Shown here: positions 1 to 6,095 of the stretch, piece by piece | Layout of the letters: the number at the start of each line of letters is the position of its first letter | Position numbering within the stretch: position 1 is the first letter of the stretch | Assembly (NCBI GenBank): GCA_052148155.1 | Contig: JBKQIY010000026.1 | Coordinates: forward strand, 1 to 29,188 | DNA from: JBBQER01 sp052148155 | GTDB lineage: Bacteria; Actinomycetota; Acidimicrobiia; IMCC26256; PALSA-610 | Direction of reading: 5' to 3' | Length of the DNA: 29,188 bases | Notes under the pieces: generated by a model | Databases searched by the model: none | What the model was told of the DNA's origin: nothing | What the model saw: the letters and a program-made list of their open reading frames with translations, nothing else | Made by a program: the position numbers and the translations under genes

Positions 1-276
1 GCGCTCACGCCGCCGCTCGAGTACTACCGCAACATGGATCGCAACTGGGAACTCACGGCCAACATTGCGGACCGCACCATCGACGTGCCGTGTCTGATGA
101 TCTGCGCGTCCGACGATCGCGTCCTCACCCCCGCGATGGCGGACGGCATGCAAGCCCGTGTCCCCAACCTCGACAAGGTCGTGATCGAGCACTGCGGGCA
201 TTGGACCCAACAGGAACGTCCGGCCGAAACAACCGCGGCGATGCTCGCATACCTGCGCCGTCTCGACCGCTGGTGA
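1..276 (+). CDS. Epoxide hydrolase-like alpha/beta hydrolase, C-terminal fragment
   Basis: The 5' end is cut by the window edge; the open frame runs from base 1 to a TGA at 274-276, about 91 residues. The visible part contains YYRNMDRNWEL, which resembles the lid region of soluble epoxide hydrolases. A late acid motif (ASDDRVLTP) and the catalytic-histidine motif CGHWTQQERP follow, typical of epoxide hydrolase C-termini. The family uses an Asp nucleophile to open epoxides to diols in the cytoplasm; the nucleophile lies outside the window, so dehalogenase or other hydrolase activity cannot be excluded. The gene converges on the SDR gene that ends 19 nt downstream. Confidence 0.8.
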   Translation, partial: ALTPPLEYYRNMDRNWELTANIADRTIDVPCLMICASDDRVLTPAMADGMQARVPNLDKVVIEHCGHWTQQERPAETTAAMLAYLRRLDRW

Positions 277-295
277 ACCCGAAGGTTCGTTCCGG

Positions 296-1054
296 TCAGA
301 CGATGCGGCGGGCGGCCATGGCGCCGTCGACGGGAATGATCGCGCCGCTGATGAACGCAGCGCCGTTCGAGCAGAGGAACGCGACGGTCGCCGCGACTTC
401 GCCGCCGGTGCCGAGACGCTGCATCGGCGTGTTGGCCGAAACCATTTCAATCATGCGCAGTGGATCGTCGGAACGGGCCGCGACGCGCGCGAACAGTCCG
501 GTGTCGGTCGCCGACGGCGAGACGACATTCACCCGTACGTGCTCGGCGGCGTGTTCGATCGCGGCCTGCTTGGCGAGGTTGGCGAGCGCGCCCTTCGACG
601 CGCAGTACGCGGCGTAGCCGGGAGATCCGATCGCGCCCAGGACCGAGCCGAGCAGCACGACGGCGCCTCCTCCGGTCCTCGCGATGGCGGGGAGGCCATG
701 CTTGCAGCACAGGAATGGGCCCTTGAGGTTCACGTCGAGGACCTGTTGCCAGTCTTCGTCAGTGCAGTCGACGACCGACGACCGCGTCTCGATCGCCGCC
801 GAGCAGACCAACGCGTCGAGACGGCCGTGACGTTCGGCGATCGAGTCGAACATTGCTGCGACTTCGCCCTCGCTGGTGACGTCGACCGTCTCCGATTCGG
901 CCTGGAGTCCGGCCGCGGTGAGATTGTCGGCGACTTGGCGGGCGCGCAGCTCGTCGACGTCGGCGACGACGACGCAGTCGCCGTCGGACGCGAACCGGTT
1001 CACGATCGCTTCGCCGAGCCCCGACGCGCCGCCGGTCACCACGACGACTCTCAT
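296..1054 (-). CDS. SDR-family NAD(P)-dependent oxidoreductase
   Basis: A classical short-chain dehydrogenase of 252 residues. The Rossmann glycine motif TGGASGLG is at residues 7-14, the catalytic Ser near 137, and the YxxxK pair is Tyr150/Lys154 in YCASK. The usual NNAG motif reads CSAA here. The open frame extends upstream to 1168, but that would overlap the preceding SDR gene by almost 100 bases and add a non-conserved Arg/Ser-rich stretch, so the ATG at 1054 is preferred. It lies 16 nt behind the stop of the neighbouring SDR gene, so the two are probably co-transcribed. Substrate unknown; family folds of this kind reduce ketones or oxidise secondary alcohols. Confidence 0.88.
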   Translation of the reverse strand: MRVVVVTGGASGLGEAIVNRFASDGDCVVVADVDELRARQVADNLTAAGLQAESETVDVTSEGEVAAMFDSIAERHGRLDALVCSAAIETRSSVVDCTDEDWQQVLDVNLKGPFLCCKHGLPAIARTGGGAVVLLGSVLGAIGSPGYAAYCASKGALANLAKQAAIEHAAEHVRVNVVSPSATDTGLFARVAARSDDPLRMIEMVSANTPMQRLGTGGEVAATVAFLCSNGAAFISGAIIPVDGAMAARRIV

Positions 1055-1070
1055 CGAACGGCCCCGATAC

Positions 1071-1868
1071 TCATCGGAACGCTGCCAGCCCGCCATCGCA
1101 CGGGATGACCGCACCGGAGGTGTACGCCGAGGCGTCGCTGGCGAGGAACAGCGCAACCCGGGCGACATCGTCGGCGACCCCGAGGCGATGCATCGGGATC
1201 GTACGTTCGAGCATGGCGAGGAAACGTTCTGCGTCGTCCCTGTCGTTGGTGACCTTCCGGAAGCGGGGCGTGTCGATCGATCCCGGCGCGATCACGTTGG
1301 CGCGTACCCGCGGTCCGTACTCGACCGCGATCTGGCGAGTCAGCGCGATCAGGCCGGCCTTGGCTGCGCCGTACGCGGCATATCCCTCGGAGCCTTGCTG
1401 GCCGAGCGTCGACGACGTGTTCACGATCGTTCCGCCGTCGCCTGCGAGCATCACAGGAATCGCGGCCCGGCAGGCCCAAAAGATCGCGGAGAGGTTCGTC
1501 GCAATGGTGATGTCCCACATCTCTTCGGTGGTGTCGACCAGCCGGCCCGACATTTGGATCGCCGCGTTGTTGTACAGCACGTCGAGCCGGCCGTACGTTT
1601 CGATCGCGGCGGCGACCATCGCGTCGCACTCACCCCGGATCGAAACATCCGCATGCACCGCCGTGGCGCGTCCCCCGTCCCGAGCGATGCGTTCGACCGT
1701 CTCGCGCGCGCCGTCGTCGTTTACGTCGACCACCACGATCGCGGCGCCGTGCTGCGAGAAGAGCTGCGACGCGGCCCGGCCCTGACCCGACGCGGCGCCA
1801 GTGATCAGCGCAACTTTCCCCGCGAGTCGCCGGCCGCGGGCGTCGCTCGGCTCCGATCCAGCGGCCAT
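1071..1868 (-). CDS. SDR-family NAD(P)-dependent oxidoreductase
   Basis: A second classical SDR, 265 residues. It has TGAASGQG at 23-30, NNAA at 100-103, a catalytic Ser at about 152-153, and Tyr166/Lys170 in YGAAK. Its C-terminal TSGAVIPCDGG matches the usual SDR ending. The open frame reaches 1970, but only the ATG at 1868 avoids running into the divergent thioesterase gene at 1907. A TACCTT box lies 8 nt upstream of this ATG, giving a plausible leaderless start. It leads a two-gene SDR unit. The two SDRs resemble each other in layout but are clearly diverged, so a recent duplication is unlikely. Substrate unknown. Confidence 0.88.
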   Translation of the reverse strand: MAAGSEPSDARGRRLAGKVALITGAASGQGRAASQLFSQHGAAIVVVDVNDDGARETVERIARDGGRATAVHADVSIRGECDAMVAAAIETYGRLDVLYNNAAIQMSGRLVDTTEEMWDITIATNLSAIFWACRAAIPVMLAGDGGTIVNTSSTLGQQGSEGYAAYGAAKAGLIALTRQIAVEYGPRVRANVIAPGSIDTPRFRKVTNDRDDAERFLAMLERTIPMHRLGVADDVARVALFLASDASAYTSGAVIPCDGGLAAFR

Positions 1869-1876
1869 AACCGGCG

Positions 1877-1898
1877 AAGGTACTCCACCACCTACGAT
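1877..1898. promoter_or_regulatory. Back-to-back -10 boxes of divergent leaderless genes
   Basis: Only 38 bp separate the SDR start (1868, minus) from the thioesterase start (1907, plus). The minus-strand box TACCTT covers 1877-1882 and the plus-strand box TACGAT covers 1893-1898. Each lies exactly 8 nt before its start codon and no Shine-Dalgarno sequence is present on either side. This fits leaderless transcription in both directions. No clear -35 element was seen. Inferred from motif and spacing only. Confidence 0.5.
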
Positions 1899-1906
1899 CC
1901 CGGCCC

Positions 1907-2767
1907 GTGAGCGAAGATCCGATCGAGACGTACGGCGCGCTGTTCGAACGCGACGGCGACCGCTACACACCCACGCCGCTCACGCGAGGACCGTGGAATC
2001 CCAACGCCATGCACGGCGGTGCGCCGAGCGCCCTGTTCGCGCACGTCTGCGAGTCACATGATCCCGGACCGGCCGGGTTCGTGGCCCGCGTCACCGTCGA
2101 GTTGCTCCGGCCGGTTCCGCTCGAACCGTTGACGATGCACGTCCGAACCATCAGGCCCGGACGCAAAGTGCAATGGCTCCAAGCCGAATTGGTCGACCAA
2201 GACGACCACGAAATGGCGCGCGCCACGGTGCTGCGCCTCCGCAGCGACGACGTCGACACCAGCGGTTCGGTCTGCCTCGTCTCGGAGCCGCCGCCGCCGC
2301 CCGGCTCGGGCAATCCGCCCCAGATACCGTTCGGTCCCGACGATGTGGGCTACTGGAACGCGCACGACGTGCGGATCGTGCACGGCAACTGGTCCGAGCC
2401 CGGGCCGGGCACCGCGTGGTTCCGGCTGCGTTGCCCGGTTGTCGCCGGCGAAGCTCTGTCCGCGTGCGGTCGCGCGGTCGCGTCCGCCGACTTCGGCAGC
2501 GGCGTCGGCAACCCGTTGCGGTACACGCAGGCGACGGCCATCAACGCCGATCTCACCGTTGCACTGCACCGGCATCCGATCGGAGAATGGGTATGTCTCG
2601 AATCGGGCTCGTTCGTGCATCCCCACGGCGTCGGTCTCGCCGAGACCCGCTTACACGACGAACGAGGCCCGATCGGTCGGGCCTTGCAGACGTTGTTGGT
2701 CGAGCCGATCAGCAAACGGGCGAGCCCGATGGCGACGAGGCGAAGAGCGAAAGACCCCGACGGTTGA
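1907..2767 (+). CDS. Acyl-CoA thioesterase-like (double hotdog) protein
   Basis: 286 residues from a GTG start. The N-terminal half contains NAMHGGAPSALFAH and then RVTVELLRPVPLEPL, the pattern of 4HBT_3/TesB-type thioesterase-family proteins, in which a hotdog fold hydrolyses or binds acyl-CoA. The C-terminal half, with NADLTVALHRHPIGEWV and a run ending GRALQTLLVE, resembles the second hotdog. The GTG is placed by a TACGAT box 8 nt upstream and the lack of any ribosome binding site. Substrate chain length cannot be told. The last codons run into a 16-bp-spaced repeat (2759-2798). Confidence 0.8.
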   Translation: MSEDPIETYGALFERDGDRYTPTPLTRGPWNPNAMHGGAPSALFAHVCESHDPGPAGFVARVTVELLRPVPLEPLTMHVRTIRPGRKVQWLQAELVDQDDHEMARATVLRLRSDDVDTSGSVCLVSEPPPPPGSGNPPQIPFGPDDVGYWNAHDVRIVHGNWSEPGPGTAWFRLRCPVVAGEALSACGRAVASADFGSGVGNPLRYTQATAINADLTVALHRHPIGEWVCLESGSFVHPHGVGLAETRLHDERGPIGRALQTLLVEPISKRASPMATRRRAKDPDG

Positions 2768-2798
2768 CGAGCGCGACGGTTGCAGACCGCGACGGTTG
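2759..2798. repeat. Three copies of GACGGTTG at 16-bp spacing
   Basis: The octamer GACGGTTG starts at 2759, 2775 and 2791, exactly 16 bp apart each time. Flanking bases are partly conserved, for example CGC before copies 2 and 3. The first copy spans the stop codon of the thioesterase gene; the others lie between it and the convergent gene. It could be a small tandem duplication or a set of protein-binding sites. No known family was recognised. Confidence 0.7.
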
Positions 2799-2816
2799 AG
2801 GACTGGTGTCAGTCCT
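2799..2816. terminator. Stem-loop between convergent genes
   Basis: AGGACTG (2799-2805) and CAGTCCT (2810-2816) form a perfect 7-bp stem with a GTGT loop. It lies between the stop of the thioesterase gene and the stop of the minus-strand PPOX gene, overlapping the latter's stop codon. There is no T tract, so it is a candidate bidirectional terminator of the high-GC type, not a classic intrinsic one. Confidence 0.5.
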
Positions 2817-3312
2817 GACGGTCACGCCGATCGTGCCGTGCGATGTTCCATCCGTGGATCTGTTCCAAACGCAGCGCCGACCGTTCGATCACTTCTTGCT
2901 CACTCGCGCCGCCGGCATAGGCCGGCGAGATAAGCGGAGCCGCGTCGTCGACCGCGACGATCGCCACCCCGCGGATGGGGACCGCCCGCGGGCCGCGGGT
3001 GCGGGCCCGCTCGACGAAGCGCACCGCCTGGTCGAAGACCGGTCCTTCGGTGTGCAGCGAAGCACGTCCCTTGAACCGGTACCCCTTGCGTACGACGGGA
3101 TCGACAACGTTCACGGCGACGACCGGGTTGAGCGCGAGGTTGGCCATCGTCGTCGGAGAGGCCAGGTCGGCGAAGATCAGATGTTCGTCGTCCCACACGA
3201 ACGTCAGGCCCTTCGGGGACAAGTTGGGAGTCCCGTCGGGACAGACGGTGGCCACGAACGCCAAGCCCTGGTCCCGCACGACCCGCTTCATGTCTTCGGT
3301 GAGGACCGCCAT
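2809..3312 (-). CDS. Pyridoxamine 5'-phosphate oxidase-family flavin-binding protein
   Basis: 167 residues. The opening, LAFVATVCPDGTPNLSPKG, followed by DDEHLIFADLASPTTMANL and NPVVAVNVVDP, is the split-barrel pattern of PPOX-like FMN/F420 proteins. RFKGRASLHTEGPVFD fits the second half of the barrel. Members include oxidoreductases and small-molecule-binding proteins; the specific cofactor and substrate cannot be assigned from sequence alone. The start ATG follows the stop of the upstream TnpB-like gene by 13 nt, so the two could share a transcript. No strong Shine-Dalgarno was seen. Confidence 0.85.
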   Translation of the reverse strand: MAVLTEDMKRVVRDQGLAFVATVCPDGTPNLSPKGLTFVWDDEHLIFADLASPTTMANLALNPVVAVNVVDPVVRKGYRFKGRASLHTEGPVFDQAVRFVERARTRGPRAVPIRGVAIVAVDDAAPLISPAYAGGASEQEVIERSALRLEQIHGWNIARHDRRDRQD

Positions 3313-3325
3313 ACCGTCCGAGCAG

Positions 3326-3814
3326 CTAGTCGTCGTCGGGATCTCGGATCACATCCGCCGCGAGCAGCTCGAACTCGCCGTTGCGGAACACGAGCATCAC
3401 GGGACGGCCGGCGAGCGGCGGCCGCAGATCGCCGCGGCTCTTGTCGACCCGTACCGCGATCGTGCGCCGGCCGGCGGCCGTCAGCATCGTGACCCGATCG
3501 GAGGTGTTCCACTTCAACGCAGACGGTGCCAGCGTGAGCGACTGATACGTCGAAAATTTGGGCTGCTTGCCGGCGCGGCGCTGCAACGAGTGCTCCACCC
3601 GCTCGGTGACCGGCCGGACGAACCCGTCCGGAAGTTTTGCCCGCTCGATCTCGTCTTTCACGATCTCACGCAGCGGTGCGCCCGCGAACGTGTTGGACTG
3701 GAGCGCGGCGGCGCGGGCCGCGTTGCTCACCCGGTTGACCCGCTCGAGTGTCGCCGCGAGCAGTTTGTGCTGCTCGGCATCGGGCAGGAGCTCGACCTCG
3801 TCGACAGTGGCCAT
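3326..3814 (-). CDS. Stand-alone TnpB/IS605 OrfB N-terminal-like protein, no RuvC domain
   Basis: 162 residues. Residues 8-35 (LLPDAEQHKLLAATLERVN onwards) resemble the first helices of IS605-type TnpB/OrfB proteins, with pattern LLPTPEQ..LL..TLE..N. Residues 48-80 fit the following helical segment, in which LPDG aligns with the usual LPAQ. Residues 87-153 (KFSTYQSLTL, then KWNTSDRVTMLTAAGRRTI, then MLVFRNGEFELLAADV) resemble the WED-type beta region just before the RuvC domain. The protein ends where RuvC would begin, and the next gene starts 13 nt later, so nuclease residues are absent. The long open frame continues upstream to 5485, but it is antisense to other genes; the ATG at 3814 starts at the homologous boundary. 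A TACCAT box lies 9 nt upstream. Function unknown; RNA or DNA binding is only inference. Confidence 0.6.
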   Translation of the reverse strand: MATVDEVELLPDAEQHKLLAATLERVNRVSNAARAAALQSNTFAGAPLREIVKDEIERAKLPDGFVRPVTERVEHSLQRRAGKQPKFSTYQSLTLAPSALKWNTSDRVTMLTAAGRRTIAVRVDKSRGDLRPPLAGRPVMLVFRNGEFELLAADVIRDPDDD

Positions 3815-3823
3815 CGGCGCCGG

Positions 3824-3829
3824 ATGGTA
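3824..3829 (-). promoter_or_regulatory. -10 box of the TnpB-like gene
   Basis: TACCAT on the minus strand ends 9 nt before the ATG at 3814. No ribosome binding site is visible, so a leaderless or near-leaderless transcript is likely. It lies 35 bp from the start of the dyad next to the divergent Rrf2 gene, so shared control is possible. Confidence 0.4.
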
Positions 3830-3863
3830 GCGACCCTCGCCGCAACGTCGGTCGCTTAATCTC

Positions 3864-3878
3864 GGATAGGTACTATCC
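3864..3878. promoter_or_regulatory. Dyad operator candidate overlapping the Rrf2 -10 box
   Basis: GGATAG-GTA-CTATCC is a perfect 6-bp inverted repeat with a 3-bp centre. The TACTAT -10 box (3871-3876) is embedded in it, and the Rrf2 start codon follows 7 nt after the box. A dimeric regulator bound here would block RNA polymerase, so autorepression by the adjacent Rrf2 protein is the simple reading. The divergent gene starts 50 bp away. Dyad and spacing are seen; the identity of the binding protein is inferred. Confidence 0.6.
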
Positions 3879-3883
3879 GTGTT

Positions 3884-4372
3884 ATGAAACTGTCGGACGG
3901 GGTCGAATGGGGTGTGCACGCCTGCGTGTTGCTGGCAGTGTTGCCCGCCGACGCAACACTTCCCGCGGCGCGCCTCGCCGAATATCACGGGGTGCCGTCG
4001 GCCTACCTCGCCAAGCACCTGCAGGCACTCGCGCGAGCTGGGGTGCTCGAAACGGTGAAAGGCCCACGCGGCGGCTACCGGCTGTCGCGGCCTGCGGCCG
4101 AGATCACCGTCCTCAATGTCGTCGAAGCTGTCGACGGCCACGAACCGGCGTTCCGATGCACGGAGATCCGCCGGCGAGGGCCGAGCGCGGCTCCGGCCCG
4201 CGAGTACCGCACGGCGTGCGGCATCCACCGCGTGTTCGACGAAGCCGACGACGCGTGGCGGGCAGTGCTCGGCGCGACGACGATCGCCGACCTCGCGGTC
4301 GGAGTCGTACAAGAAGCGCCACGAACCGCCCTCGACAAGGCCGCCCGTTGGCTCAGCGACGCAGTCCGCTGA
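3884..4372 (+). CDS. Rrf2-family transcriptional regulator
   Basis: 162 residues. The N-terminal winged helix is clear: MKLSDGVEWGVHACVLLA, then VPSAYLAKHLQALARAGVLETVKGP as the recognition region and GGYRLSRPAAEITVLNVVEAVDG as the wing and dimer helix. Rrf2 sensors such as IscR and NsrR use three clustered cysteines for an Fe-S cluster. Here only Cys92 and Cys112 occur in that region, with Cys14 in the first helix, so a standard three-Cys cluster is unlikely. The FRCTEIRRRGP stretch is a familiar variant among actinobacterial members. The ATG lies 7 nt after a TACTAT box inside a dyad, suggesting a leaderless autoregulated gene. It is divergent from the TnpB-like gene. Confidence 0.88.
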   Translation: MKLSDGVEWGVHACVLLAVLPADATLPAARLAEYHGVPSAYLAKHLQALARAGVLETVKGPRGGYRLSRPAAEITVLNVVEAVDGHEPAFRCTEIRRRGPSAAPAREYRTACGIHRVFDEADDAWRAVLGATTIADLAVGVVQEAPRTALDKAARWLSDAVR

Positions 4373-4377
4373 ACAGG

Positions 4378-4461
4378 CTAGCGGCCCGCGCGGGGCCGCT
4401 TGCCATGGTTGGCCTTGTTGCGGCGGGCCTTCAGCTTGCGTTTCTTTGTCTTCTTGCTCAT
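4378..4461 (-). CDS. Large-subunit ribosomal micro-protein bL37
   Basis: A 27-residue, very basic protein: MSKKTKKRKLKARRN followed by KANHGKRP and a short RAGR tail. The KANHGKRP ending and the size match the actinobacterial ribosomal protein bL37 that I know from mycobacterial ribosome structures. The gene is convergent with the Rrf2 gene, whose stop is 5 nt away, and divergent from the YchF-like gene. A TAGCGT box lies 9 nt before the ATG with no ribosome binding site, so it is probably leaderless. It is short enough to be missed by automatic gene callers. Confidence 0.8.
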   Translation of the reverse strand: MSKKTKKRKLKARRNKANHGKRPRAGR

Positions 4462-4470
4462 GGGCTGGAC

Positions 4471-4491
4471 ACGCTAGCTCATCGGTAGCCT
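4471..4491. promoter_or_regulatory. Divergent -10 boxes for bL37 and the YchF-like gene
   Basis: On the minus strand TAGCGT (4471-4476) lies 9 nt before the bL37 start. On the plus strand TAGCCT (4486-4491) lies 7 nt before the ATG of the YchF-like gene. The two start codons are only 37 bp apart. No Shine-Dalgarno is seen for either. This is a second pair of divergent leaderless promoters in the window. Confidence 0.5.
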
Positions 4492-4498
4492 GCGCCCG

Positions 4499-5521
4499 AT
4501 GGAGAACCTCGGCCTCGTCGGCTTCACCGGTGTGGGCGCGAACCGGCTCTTCAGCGCCCTCACCGGCCAACCCGCGCCGAGCGAGTACGAAGCTGCGGTC
4601 GGCATCGCGACCGTGCCCGACAGTCGTCTCGAGCAGCTCGCGACGATGTCGGCGTCGAAGAAGGTCGTCCATGCCGGCTTCGAGCTGGTCCACCTCGCGT
4701 TGCCGCCGGGACTGAAACCCGGTGAGGGACTCGGCGCCAAGGTGCTCGGCGCGGTTCGGAACTGCGACGCCATCCTGGTCGTGCTGCGCGCGTTCGACGA
4801 GGGCGGTGTCGTCGCCGACCCGGCCGGCGATCTCGACGCCCTCGAACTCGAGTTCGTCATGGCCGATCTCGACAGTGTCCAACAACGGCTCGACCGCCAG
4901 CGTCGCGCCGCCAAGAGCGGCGACAAAGAGATCGGCGCCGAGGTCGACGCGCTGGAACGAGCGCACGCCGCGCTGGGTGACGGCACCCCGCTTTCGCGAG
5001 CGACGCTCGAACCCGGCGACGTCGCGCGTCTGGCGCCGGTGTTCGCGCTGACGACCAAACCGACGCTGATCGTGCTGAACACGGGCGAGAAGGCCGATGC
5101 TGGCGCAACGACCGCGATCGGTGGCGCGATCGCCGTACCGATCGACATCGAAGCAGAGATCGCCGCGTGCGCGCCGGCGGACCGGGCCGAGATGCGCGAG
5201 ATGTACGGCCTGACCGCGTCGGCGCTCGACACCGTCGCGCAGGCGGCATACCACCTGCTGGGCCGGCGTACGTTCCTCACCACCGGCGACGACGAGTCGC
5301 GCGCGTGGACCTTTCGGTCCGGCGCCAAAGCGCCCGAATGCGCCGGTGTGATCCACAGCGATCTGCAACGCGGATTCATCCGCGCCGAGGTGATCGACTG
5401 GCGGGAGCTGCTCGAGATCGGATCGTGGTCGAAGGCGCGATCGGAAGGAAAGCTGCGAGTCGAGGGTAAAGACTACGAAGTCCAAGACGGCGACGTGCTC
5501 GAGATCCGGTTCAACGTGTAG
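4499..5521 (+). CDS. YchF/Obg-like protein with degenerate P-loop (DUF933/TGS)
   Basis: 340 residues, against about 360 for YchF. The C-terminal half is clearly YchF: RAWTFRSGAKAPECAGVIH, GFIRAEVIDW, and EGKDYEVQDGDVLEIRFNV form the TGS/DUF933 region. The N-terminal G domain is recognisable (SRLEQLA, GEGLG, CDAILVVLRAF, NTGE at 194-197), but the P-loop reads GFTGVGANR at 8-16 where YchF has GxxNVGKST, so the Lys and Ser are lost. The DxAG motif of switch II is also gone (LALPPGL). ATP hydrolysis as in YchF is therefore unlikely. YchF binds ribosomes, so a non-catalytic ribosome-associated role is possible but inferred. It lies beside bL37, and DUF192 follows by 17 nt. Confidence 0.82.
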   Translation: MENLGLVGFTGVGANRLFSALTGQPAPSEYEAAVGIATVPDSRLEQLATMSASKKVVHAGFELVHLALPPGLKPGEGLGAKVLGAVRNCDAILVVLRAFDEGGVVADPAGDLDALELEFVMADLDSVQQRLDRQRRAAKSGDKEIGAEVDALERAHAALGDGTPLSRATLEPGDVARLAPVFALTTKPTLIVLNTGEKADAGATTAIGGAIAVPIDIEAEIAACAPADRAEMREMYGLTASALDTVAQAAYHLLGRRTFLTTGDDESRAWTFRSGAKAPECAGVIHSDLQRGFIRAEVIDWRELLEIGSWSKARSEGKLRVEGKDYEVQDGDVLEIRFNV

Positions 5522-5538
5522 CAGGCGAGGAAGAACTG

Positions 5539-5868
5539 ATGCCCTGGCTCGTGCGCGGTGATGACGTGATGGCGTCCGCCGAGGTCGCGGTGACGCGCAA
5601 AATGCGCCGCCGAGGTCTCATCGGCCGCGACCACGTCGACGGTGTGCTCGTGCTGCGCCCCTGCCGGCAAGTGCACACGTTCGGTATGCAGTTCCCGATC
5701 GACGTCGCGTTCTGCGACCGCTACGGATTCGTGTTACATGTCAGCCGGATGCGCCCCAGTCGCGTCTCGCGCTATGTGCTCCACGCCTACTTCGCGATCG
5801 AGGCGACCGAGGGAGCGTTCGACCGTTGGCAGATCGGCCTCGGCGACATCGTCGAGGTCCGCGGCTAG
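5539..5868 (+). CDS. DUF192 family protein
   Basis: 109 residues. The motif HTFGMQFPIDVAFCDRYG, preceded by RRRGLIGRDHVDGVLVLRPC, and the ending GLGDIVEV are characteristic of DUF192. The family is a small beta-rich fold of unknown biochemical role; many members are exported, but no signal peptide is seen here. The ATG has a GAGGAAG ribosome binding site about 6 nt upstream and follows the YchF-like gene by 17 nt, so the two are probably one operon. The 227 bases between this gene and metG hold no supported gene. Confidence 0.88.
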   Translation: MPWLVRGDDVMASAEVAVTRKMRRRGLIGRDHVDGVLVLRPCRQVHTFGMQFPIDVAFCDRYGFVLHVSRMRPSRVSRYVLHAYFAIEATEGAFDRWQIGLGDIVEVRG

Positions 5869-6095
5869 AGGAATTCGTCGTCGCCAAGATCGGGCGTGCG
5901 GGTCTGTTCCCGGAAGTCGCGTCGACCGTGAACAGCTGGTGACGACGGCCTCGATCGCGTCGTTGTCGGTTCCGCCTGGGAGCTGATCGGAGGCCGACCT
6001 CGAAGCCCGTCGAGCGAGGCGAAATGTACGGCCGCACCAGCCGCGTGCGGCCGGGCGGCACAATGGTGCCCGGCCCCAGACCAGAGCGAGATCCC

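Noticed and set aside
296..1868. Two SDR genes as a recent tandem duplication
   Set aside because: They share only family motifs; the sequences differ too widely for a recent duplication.
3326..5485. 719-codon minus-strand open frame
   Set aside because: Only its last 162 codons match a plausible protein; the rest is antisense to the Rrf2 and YchF-like genes and is low-complexity.
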